Below are positions 55,301 to 64,000 of a DNA stretch of 64,000 nt, one piece after another. The DNA lies in contig NC_134460.1 in the NCBI RefSeq assembly GCF_047948215.1, positions 12,419,001 to 12,483,000 on the forward strand, in the 5' to 3' direction. The position numbers and the translations under genes were made by a program. The DNA is from Lycorma delicatula. Lineage: Eukaryota; Arthropoda; Insecta; Hemiptera; Fulgoridae. The stretch's first letter is position 1. Each line of letters begins with the position of its first letter. The notes beneath the pieces are model-generated. The model was given only the letters and a program-made list of their open reading frames with translations. It ran no database searches and had not been told where the DNA came from.

Positions 55301-57769
55301 CCACTTTTCTAATAGTTCCATTACTTATGCCAACAACAACACAATAATTATTTAAAGCATTAAGGCAGTAATAAATCATAGGCTAGAGGTGCATCAGCAT
55401 GGGTAAAATGACTATTGTCATTTAGTTTTGTAAAAGAAAGAAAAAACAGAGTAAGTTATATAAATTCTTTAATATTTTATTTTAAACTTTGTTTAGTCAC
55501 TGATAAAATGTATAAATTTATTAATTATAAAATAAGTAAAATAATTTCTAACTGTAAATAACATTTACCTAATATATTTTGCGTGTATATTGTAACATTT
55601 GATCGTCATTAAGTCAATAATTAAACTCATAATTCAAAAAAGTTATTTCCATTTTTTAATTTTCACGCTAACAAGCAAAAAGAAAACAAGTGGAAATTCA
55701 AAAATATTGTGATATGTATATATTTTTTTAATTTAATTGCCTTAAAAATGACAGTCATTATTTTATCTATTTATTAAATATTCTAAACTGTTTTTTATTT
55801 CATTTTCTTTAACAATAAACTACCACAAAAATCTGAGAATGCATAAAAGTTTTAATCGCCAAATCTGTTTATCTTCGATAGAGTTTTTAATTGTTTTGCT
55901 ACTGATTTCACTTTACGGTATAAAAAATCCCATTTCAATTTTATAGTTAAAGAAATATAATAAGACATAATTAAATTTTAGATTTCATTTTTTTTTTTAG
56001 TTTGTGTTTTATTATTGTTTATAATATATGATTTTATTTATATCTGTGTACCATTAAGAGTAATTTAGAACATAAAGAGTACATTTTAACAGTAATTTAT
56101 CAGTATGTTATGGTGGCATGCATTTAATTATAAATTTTATATTTGTGTGCTTATTTCTTATTTGGATTAAATGGTTTATGGTTATGTTGATTAACATTTA
56201 AGACTGTTATGATGTGGGTCATAATTATTTTTGTTTATATTTCATTGTTGTGAATTTTTTAATATTGTTTTTTTTTTTAATAATGTCATATTTTTATTGT
56301 ATTTTTTTAATGTTTTACATGTAGTATATATTTATTATTTTTATATTTTTTAATAAATATTGTATTAATAAGAAATGTGTAAAATATTTCATCATTAATA
56401 TTAATGAGAAAATCTAATAACTTAAGTTGAATCTATATGTTCAGCCAATGATTATGAGCGAGTCACTGAGTTATTTTTGTAACATGATGTATATTATATT
56501 CTTCTATTACATTTTACTTGCATTACAGTATTGAATAATGCACTGTAAACTCAATATTACTGTTTATTAGTATATATCAGTAAACGTTAAATAAAATTTA
56601 CTGTAAGTATGGATTTTTATTATGTTATTTGTGTATGTTTTTCTTGAGTGATATGACTTTTTTACGAATGTAATTTTCTTTTTATTATAGTTAGCATTAC
56701 ATTGAAATTATTTTCTCCCTATGGTGTTGTATAAATACATAGTATACATATATCAGTAGATCCCAGCATTGTGCATGAATATCCTTGAAATCATATGTGT
56801 GTAAAAATAATTTTTTAGACATATTTTATTACAATTTTTAGTATATCCTTTGTTGATCATGTAATTATATACAATATATATATTCATCATAATTTTTTTT
56901 TTTGGTAGAATTGTTGGACAATCTTTTTTATACTCTACAACAATTTTATGTGCCAGGTAGGTTAATGTATGAGTTTTTTACATCCTACTTGGTTTAATTG
57001 TTTTGTCATTTATGAGATCAGTTGCTGTACCTGCAAAATTTGTGTTTTATGTTAATTTATAGAAACGTTTCAAAAGTATATATTTATTTCTTTTGAAGCT
57101 TTTCAAAAAAATGTAGTTACATGTTTTGTAGTTCTATTTTGTTTATGTTTAAAAGCAGTATTATTTATTTTGTTTTAATAGTTTTTCTTGTTTAATACAT
57201 TACTTCTTTTAGAACAGAAAACCCCTACTAAGATGTTAATACAAAACCTTTAACTAAAATAAGATAATTATAAAAATTCTGGTGTAAAGAAAAATCAAAA
57301 AATAATCAAATAATAATAATAGTCCATATTTATTTTAATATTTTAAAAGAATGTTAAGATTTTAAAAGTTACATGTGTTAAAACAGGAAAACCTAATAGT
57401 TATTCTGGTTATTTTTAAACCATAATTCCTACAATTTATTATAGATTAGTGGAATACACCCATCTTTCTTTAATTATTTCTATTTTCAGAATCCTGTTAC
57501 AACTTCAAAATTGCTTCCTTTTTTATATGTTGTACTTAAAAATCCTGTATGTTTTTCATTACATTTATTAAATTAATTACATTACTGGTCATAACTTAAA
57601 AATTATTTAAGTGGATATTGTTGTTGACATCTTACCTATAGTGGCATTTTCATTGGTTTGAATCTTGTACAATGGTATCCAGTTCACCCGTGGACAATAG
57701 TAGTTCACCCTTAAAAATTAAAAAAGAAAATTAGTCCGGCATTTAGTTGCACTTATATTTTCACTTACC
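52341..57769 (+). other. Long intron stretch, mostly featureless
   Basis: Very AT-rich. An 18-bp tandem duplication (tagtaaagatttttctat, twice) lies at about 54785-54820. A GC-richer block at 53745-54300 has minus-strand open pieces (for example LVCLACYANIYLVDEEAAGK-like near 54120) and may be an unidentified old transposon. No host exon was recognised. Confidence 0.5.
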
Positions 57770-57921
57770 TACCTCTATGGCAGAGTGTTAGTGACTGACC
57801 ACATTGTTTTTAGTTCAAGTCCTGATAATTTTTCATACACCACAAAATTTATTTCTCAGTTGTAATTAATTGGCCAATTAGCTTGTTTTTATTAAAATAA
57901 ATAATGATAATAATAATAATA
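57770..57921 (+). mobile_element. Possible tRNA-derived SINE fragment
   Basis: An A-box-like tatggcagagtgttagtg (57776-57793) and a B-box-like agttcaagtcct (57812-57823) have spacing close to that of a tRNA gene. The piece ends in an (AATAAT)n-like tail at about 57890-57920. It does not fold as a good tRNA. This is a weak but patterned call. Confidence 0.4.
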
Positions 57922-59471
57922 GCCGGCCTGATTGATACCATTGTAATTTTAAAGAGTTTTGAAAGGTGCAGCTTGAGATTTTAAATTTAATTCTAAATTC
58001 TTTTCGAACTTATAATCCGTCAGAATTATTTTTATTTAATTTTTTTTTAAAAATAATTACACATGTGGTGATTCACCTGAAATATTATTCTCTCTAGAGA
58101 GTTCTTGTTCATGTTAAAATATATATAAATGACTATAGAAATTAGTTTTGATCTCAAAGGAAATTTTGTTTTTGTTTGTCGTATATTGTTAATTTTGGAT
58201 TGTTATGTTATAAAAATGGATTGTTGTAAAAAAAAAACAGGTTGTATAAATTAAACAGAATAACTAGGCTTCTTTGTTTTAACATATATATCTTTTAAAA
58301 TCTTAACGTTCTTTTCAATTTGTTTGCTTTATTAATTCTTGTTTTAATATAGACTCATTGAATTCTTTGATTTCTGTTTTCAACAGCATCTTTATAATTA
58401 TGTTTATTGTAGTTAAAGGTTTTGTTTACTTGGTTAATAATCAAATGGAGTTTTTTCTGTTATAAAAGAAGTAGTTTATTAAACAAGAAAAACTGATTGT
58501 TAATAATTAAAATATACCTATACATAAAGAAATAAGTATTAAAAAATATTTGAAACACAATCTTTGGAATTCAAATACAGAATTGTGCATCAATTATTTT
58601 ACCAATATTTCAATATGTTTAGGTAAAATAAAGATTACATGCAAGAATTTAATTTTTTTAATGTATGTTTAATCTGTACTCTCCATCAAAATGCACTGAC
58701 TTAAATAGTTTTTAAATTTAGTACAGGAATTCCATATTAAGTTTCTTTCAAATAACACAAGCGGAAGATTTGTTTTGTTACGAAAATTATTGTATTGGCA
58801 ATTTTAAGGTAATTTCTGTTTGTCACATTATTATTGCTTGTTCTGAACTGTAGTATAGTGATTAGACATAAATCTGTTGTTATTCTTACATCGAGCTTGC
58901 AGAATTTCATGTTTGTAAATTTGTTGAAAAATTTACACTAACAAGCCGGATTATAAAATGTAAATTTGAAATTATTTCCTATAACAATTTTGACTACGTT
59001 TTACATGGATGTAAATGTAAACGTAAACTTTAGAAATAATTACCATCTTCCTGGTAAGCCTTGGAAGTCATTTCTTACATTGTTTTTCAGCTTTTCAAAT
59101 TTTTTCATGATACAAGATTTTTAACTTTTTCATTTCTTCTGAACAAAAGAAACCGACTCATTTTATGTAATTAGAGATATGTTGCAGTTCACAAAATGAG
59201 TTTGTACTGTTTTATTAAAAAAATTTAAGTTCTAAATTAAGTTTATCTACATTAATTTTTAGAATTCGTCAGATGAAGTTTTATTTATGCATATATATTT
59301 TTTAAATTTTATTAAATTAAAAACTAACTAGTACAGAATATTGAGATAAACATGTTTTACCTTAATTTTACCATGAAAATAGTTACACGGAATCCTGCAT
59401 TTTCACAATACAGAGGAATAATATGAATCTTAAAAAGATTAATTATGTTATTTCAATAAAATAACATGTAT
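57922..59471 (+). other. Intron, no feature seen
   Basis: AT-rich, nothing recognised. Confidence 0.55.
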
Positions 59472-59564
59472 TTATTATTATTGTATTATAACTCAACTTG
59501 ATCCACCAAAGTGCAGATTTAAATAATGTAAAATGACACACTCACCTTATTTTTTCATAATGTC

Positions 59565-59606
59565 TACAATAGTACTTTCATGGCAACCCACTTAATTTGT
59601 TATAAT
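59565..59606 (-). ncRNA. Hammerhead-ribozyme-like motif, copy C-left (core half lost)
   Basis: The minus strand retains GAAA-GTAC-T-A (59570-59579 region) and the ATTGTAG strand of stem I, but the CTGATGA half has decayed to an attaag-like sequence. The intact GAAA complements the mutated copy in the right arm and shows that the ancestral motif had both. Confidence 0.4.
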
Positions 59607-60077
59607 TCTTCTTTATAAAATGTTTATTACCAAATTACATAGTAAACTCAAAGTGATAAATATAAAATTTATTATATAAAATTTGAAAATTAAATTAAGA
59701 TTAAAAATTAAAATTTAAAATTTTCAAATTTATAATTTTTCTTAAAGAAATATAAAAAAATGTTAAAATTAATATTCATTAAAATTATTGAAATTTAAAG
59801 TTACATATATAAAAATATGACTTCAATTATGATAAAATAAAATAGGATAAAAACAAAATATACTACTTATTTGGCCATTCAATTCTATAGTACTCCTATT
59901 AGTAGTAGTATTACTGTCATTTTTTTATATATGTAACTTTTAATTTCAATAATTTTAATTAATATTAATTTTAACATTTTTTTATATTTCTTTAAAAAAA
60001 TTAAATAAATTTAAAAAAATTTTTATATATTTTAATTATCATTTTGAGTTTAATATTTAACATTTTATAAAGAAGAA

Positions 60078-60121
60078 TTACAACTGATGATGTGGGTTGT
60101 GCCACAAAAGTACTATTGTAG
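60078..60121 (+). ncRNA. Hammerhead-ribozyme-like motif, copy C-right
   Basis: Stem I TTACAA (60078-60083) pairs with TTGTAG (60116-60121), with the last pair G-T. CTGATGA is at 60084-60090, followed by an extra T. Stem II is GTGG/CCAC with a 6-base loop. GAAA reads AAAA. Helix III is the palindrome GTAC (60110-60113), then T and the cleavage base A at 60115. The pairing is better than in any other copy, but the G-to-A change should impair cleavage. Confidence 0.5.
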
Positions 60122-60217
60122 ACATGAAAAAATAAGGCAAGTGTATTTTACTTTAATTCTGTACTTGGGTGAATCAAGTTGAATTATAATACAATAATAA
60201 TTATTCATATAATTATT

Positions 60218-60245
60218 GACCCATATCACAAAGGTGATATGGGTC
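60218..60245. repeat. Perfect 12-bp hairpin beside the palindromic element
   Basis: gacccatatcac, loop aaag, gtgatatgggtc. It lies 12 bases outside the right arm. The related flank at 8350-8380 has only the second half (gtgaaataggtc). Confidence 0.9.
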
Positions 60246-61561
60246 TTGAAAAAATAGATTTTAGAAAAATTATATTATACACACACACACTATTTTTCCA
60301 TATTATTTATAATATCTGTGAATAAGTAATTCAAAATATTTAAAAAAAATATTTGTTATGAAAATGCTAATTTTTTTTTTGTTAATATTCTTTTGAATAA
60401 ATAATTTATTTGTATTCATAATCTTTTTTGTTTCATCAGTAAAGTATTGTTGTATTTCGTTTTTTTAAATAATTTTTACATTTTAATTCTCCAATTTTAT
60501 TGCTTTTAAATACTTTTATCTTATTTTTATACATTATTTTAAAGTTGATTTTTAAATTTACCTAAAGAAGAATATTTTTTTAAATGAATTCCAACACAGC
60601 TTAAGGTCAGTTATCAAAATTATTTTGTTCAAATAATATTTTTATGTTATTTATCTTTCCAGAAAATTAATGCAATTATAATGTAGCTTGTCTTTTTTTA
60701 TAAGATAATTATTTCTTTGGTTGTTTGTCCAATATGTGATAATTAAAAAAAAATCAATCTTATTTAAATTGTGTTTTATTTACATTATCAGAAAAAATTT
60801 TATTTGTTTTCTTTTTTTTTTTTAACATTCAAGAATGATAACCAATATGGGTGTATACTCATAATTAAACTTACAACCTTATTGGTACTGTTTTGCTGTA
60901 TATAATATATATATATATATATATATATTAGTTTTGCTTTTGGGCAATTTGATTTTAATATGTCAAAGCTAAAATTTAATGATTGCATAAATTTATGCTA
61001 CATTAGCATATGTTTAAGTATTTCAGATGATAATAGTCTCTAGTTCTTTTCCCACAAAATAAAAAAAAAGATTCTTTTGTAGGTTTCAAGAATTAACATT
61101 TTTTGTTGTTTACCCTTCACACTTTTAATTACAGTGAATTATTTAACATTATTTATTCATTAAAAGTAGTTCAGAAAATGATAATACTTGCAAACGGTAA
61201 AATTTATAATAACAAGATGAGTACGTATAATGTTAAAATAAAATCTAAAAACTATAATTTTTTAACATATGTCTCGTAAGTTTTTTCCTTTCAGTTGTAT
61301 ATTGTATAGAAGTATTGTTTGTATTTAACTCTTAATTAATAAAATTATATAAATTAAAGATTAATGTTATTATTTAAATCAGTCATCAGCTAATATTTAT
61401 TTACAAGAATAGTGAAAAATGATTCTTCTTTTATTTCGTATTTTTTGTACTTATATTATTTTTTGTGTTAATCTGTTTCTACATTGTACATATTTAATGA
61501 TAAAAGAAATAGATTGCAGTAATGTAATTATTTTTGTTTTGTTTTTTCTTTAATTTATTAG
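60246..61561 (+). other. Intron with short microsatellites
   Basis: (CA)n at about 60279-60290 and (AT)n at about 60903-60928. It ends with the T-rich acceptor region ttctttaatttattag. Confidence 0.6.
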
Positions 61562-61735
61562 GTTATTTTGAGCAACTTAAAAGAAATTGATGATTCAACT
61601 TCAGTAGTTCAGGATGGTTTACGAAAGTTACCACCATTTGATCCAGAAACAGTAGCTTTAGAAACTGATGTGACTAGTTTAAGGACCCATATTACAACTC
61701 TTACTTCCCAGATGGAATCAGGACGTGTAACTCAG
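61562..61735 (+). CDS. Msp300: Nesprin/Msp300-like exon, spectrin helices (58 codons)
   Basis: Internal exon between ttattag and CTCAG|GTAAAT, phase 0 at both ends. The peptide begins VILSNLKEIDDSTSVVQDGL, then RKLPPFDPETVALE, a proline-containing linker between helices. A second helix, TSLRTHITTLTSQMESG, ends VTQ. It fits the end of one spectrin repeat and the start of the next. It can be joined in frame to the giant exon via the donor at 37874, or directly to 13843 if the giant exon is skipped. Confidence 0.85.
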
Positions 61736-61747
61736 GTAAATTGTTTT

Positions 61748-61789
<42 letters not shown>

Positions 61790-62913
61790 TGATGAATTTT
61801 AATATAGTTTTTAGTTATGTTCATTTGTTGGGGAGCCCTTTACTGTCCTTAATTATTTGCATTTTCGATTAATTTTTTTATTACTTTTCAGATTGATAGA
61901 TTTTTACATTTAAGGAGCCTTTAAAAAAAAGTGATTCAAGAGGAAGGGAAATAATTTGGGAACTGATGCTAGAGCTTAAATAAGTAAAAAGTTCATACAA
62001 ACATATGTTTGTAAGCGCTTTGTTATCAAGTTATGGCTAACAAAATATTTTGCCCAGATTCAGTTCCCGCAGTGAATATTGAAATTTTTAAGGCATTATT
62101 CAAGGAGTAAACTTCATGGTTTCTTATGTTTATTAACCAGAAAAATGTAATAAAATAAGTTTACCTCGAACTTAGAACCTAGAACTTTACCTCCTGTAAT
62201 TTTCACCATATCCAGTGTAAAACAGAAAAATTTGGTGATAAAAACACGTTTTTTAGGTTTTAAGTAAAATAACTTTGTTAAGTGACTAATAAATGTGTAA
62301 ATTTTATTATCAAAGACTTAAAAGAGAATCTAATTTTGAGTAATTAACGTAATAAAATCTAGGAATACAAAAAGAAAATCAACTCTATTAGAAACAAATC
62401 GTAAGAAAAATTATATGAAAAATGTTGTGGGATTGTAAAAATTAAAACATCTGTTTTTAATATTCAAAGATTTTCATTAGCCATAACTCTATACAAAGCA
62501 TTTTTTGACATGTGTTTTATTAACTTTTTCCGTATTTCAAGCTTTAGAATCAGTTACCAAATTATTTCCCTTCCTTCCTGAATAACTGTATTTTGTTTTC
62601 AGCATTTAACAATTTGATTCGTTTATTAGAAGGTTGGGGAAAAATAAGGCTTTAAATTTCAGTTAAAAAATATGTAAACCTTTTTCATGAATGTTCAAAC
62701 AAATAATGATTTAGATTATTGGGGAATCGATTAGATTTCAGTATTGTACTGCATAAAAATGCTTATTTTGTGAACTAAGTGTTTATGAGAGTTCAGAATT
62801 CATTGTTTAAAAATGCTATAATTTTATATGTTAAGTTTGATAAGTAACAATAGCTGGGGATGCCGATCAAATATGTTTACCTAAATTATACAGAACTTTG
62901 ATAAACTCATGAT
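61736..62913 (+). other. Intron with (TA)n microsatellite
   Basis: (TA)n at 61752-61789 lies directly after the donor. The remainder has no recognised feature. Confidence 0.6.
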
Positions 62914-63217
62914 GGGGTTGTGGCACAGTGGTTTACTTCCTCACCAGGGATAGGCTCTAGAGTTTGGGTCTACTCAATAACAACTTTATAATGCATTTTA
63001 ATCCACCTCAGTAGGTAGTTTCTTAGGGTAATTTTACTACCCCTTTTTTGTTTTATTTCCATTTGTTGTATCCCACTATTAATTATTTGTTTTATCTTGG
63101 TTTATATTTTTTACAGCCTTTCCTCAAAATGTTGTAAATGTTTTAGCTGTGGTTAGCTGGGTTCAAATTTTGTTGGGTGATAACTATTCTTGGCTGTTTG
63201 TCTAAAAAAAAAAAAAA
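62914..63217 (+). mobile_element. Possible tRNA-derived SINE with poly(A) tail
   Basis: A-box-like gttgtggcacagtggttta (62918-62936) and B-box-like agtttgggtctactc (62961-62975) are followed by a body of about 230 bases and an A run at 63204-63217. The head resembles that at 57776-57823. catgat before the head and after the tail might be a short target duplication, but six bases is weak. Confidence 0.45.
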
Positions 63218-63344
63218 TAATAAGTTGCATGATATATTTGGTAGGCATGAGCTTTATGATTTTTTTTACCTTAAATTCATTCTGAATGGCTCCTGTTGGA
63301 ATTTAAGCTCAGCATATATTTTTCTGTCACTGCCTTAAATACAA

Positions 63345-64000
63345 GAGCAAGTCAAAAAGTAAAGTGAAATTTAAAAAATCAGTTTATTTATTTGTTCTTA
63401 CATAAATGATACATGCATTATTTTTTCAACATAATCCCCTCCTACTTCTGTGCACTTAGACCATCTTTTAACTAACTTTTTAATTCCTTCAGAAGAAAAT
63501 GTTTGGTCTGGTGTGCAGAAAATTTTTGACCACTTCTATGACCTCTAAATCAGATCAATAATGATTCCCTCGCAACTCTTCTTTTGACCCAAAAAGATGA
63601 AAATCACTTGGAGCCAGGTCTGGACTGTATGGAGGGTGGTCCAGCAGCTCAAAACCGAAATCTTGAGGGCAAAGGGCTGTTTTTTTGGCCGTATGAGTTC
63701 GAGTGTTTTCCTGAAGTAAAATCACACCTTTAGAAACCTTACCATGTCTTTTGGATTTGACCTTTTGTTTCATTAAACACAGTAACTCATAGTCACTATT
63801 CACTGATTGACCTTTAGGTGTGAAGTAAACCAAAAATGAACCTTCCATATCCCAGAATATCGTCATCATCACCTTTCCCGCAGACATCTGAGTTCTGAAG
63901 TTTTTTGCTGTGAGAGGGGAAGGATGTTTCCACACTAAACTTTGTCACGTACTCTCAGGTTCGAAGTGATGGACCTGTGTTTCATCAACGCATTATTATT
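63345..64000 (-). pseudogene. mariner-family transposase, C-terminal half (runs off the window)
   Basis: The minus-strand frame 63935-63555 contains MWKHPSPLTAKNFRTQMSAG, then MMTIFWDMEGSFLVYFTPKG with the first catalytic Asp. Next comes the segment normally LLHDNARPH, here LLQENTRTHTA with the second Asp replaced by Glu-Asn. HPPYSPDLAPSDFHLFGS carries the third Asp. Past a stop near 63555, remnants of the W-x-K-C-I-E-x-G-G-D-Y-x-E-K end are visible to about 63430. agcaagtcaaaaagtaaagt at about 63350 is probably the inside of the terminal repeat. The N-terminal DNA-binding half lies outside the window. Confidence 0.85.

Larger units (their letters stand above)
59472..60205. mobile_element. 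Near-complete palindromic element with two hammerhead-like motifs
   Basis: Left arm about 59472-59822 and right arm about 59918-60205 pair along nearly their whole length around a loop of about 95 bases. Paired landmarks: cttgatccacc / gggtgaatcaag; ccttattttttcat / atgaaaaaataagg; gtctacaatagtac / gtactattgtagac; cttctttataaaatgtt / aacattttataaagaag; gttacatatata / tatatatgtaac. There is no coding capacity. The TIR sequence is shared with 5539-5576, 8300-8345 and, in part, 5451-5485. Confidence 0.75.

Noticed and set aside
62914..62990. A functional tRNA gene
   Set aside because: Box A and box B are recognisable, but there is no proper acceptor stem or anticodon arm; better read as a SINE head.

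Overview
The window looks like AT-rich, transposon-littered nuclear DNA of an arthropod, most likely an insect. It has long introns with GT-AG borders, RTE and Jockey/I-type LINE relics, mariner- and Tigger-type relics, and short tRNA-like SINEs. No bacterial operon, rRNA, convincing tRNA gene or CRISPR array was seen. The species cannot be named from the sequence.

The host gene is one plus-strand gene running through the whole window. I read it as the central part of a nesprin-type giant spectrin-repeat protein, the insect Msp300 family. Supported coding pieces are 1280-1426, 1872-2030, 3082-3294, 9437-9586, 13733-13843, an alternative exon at 22824-22937, a giant exon of about 14.5 kb at 23370-37874 (or to the stop at 37916), and 61562-61735. 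Every internal exon starts and ends in phase 0. The small exons code for spectrin-like helices. The giant exon codes for a low-complexity, lysine-rich protein of about 4,840 residues, with about 40 copies of a unit of roughly 66 residues. The first and last exons of the gene (actin-binding and KASH ends in known family members) lie outside.

Two splice choices can be read from the DNA. After 13843 the transcript can end early in a short exon with its own stop (22824-22937) or enter the giant exon, which begins with a related helix. At its end the giant exon can be spliced at a good phase-0 donor (37874/37875) to 61562, or read through to a stop 13 codons later with a poly(A) signal about 240 bases beyond.

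The introns hold nested mobile DNA: RNase H-bearing LINE fragments (1-1087, 4451-4838, 11560-12545, 39360-41440, 51790-52340); a nearly complete RTE LINE with an 11-bp target duplication (42830-46109) and an older relative (5579-8275); another antisense LINE relic (10265-13100, interrupted); a 1.25-kb GC-rich insertion with a 14-bp target duplication (39677-40950); a Tigger/pogo fossil (48214-50463) nested in one arm of a large foldback element (47318-50563); DDE transposase relics (16200-17260, 20585-21330, 63345-64000); a Ty3/gypsy-like RNase H scrap (15215-15430); and two SINE-like pieces.

The most interesting signal is a family of inverted-repeat elements (5140-5485, 5539-8345, 21539-21935, 59472-60205). 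Their arms carry a short hammerhead-ribozyme-like fold. Stem I, stem II and a palindromic helix III change in sequence between copies while pairing is kept.
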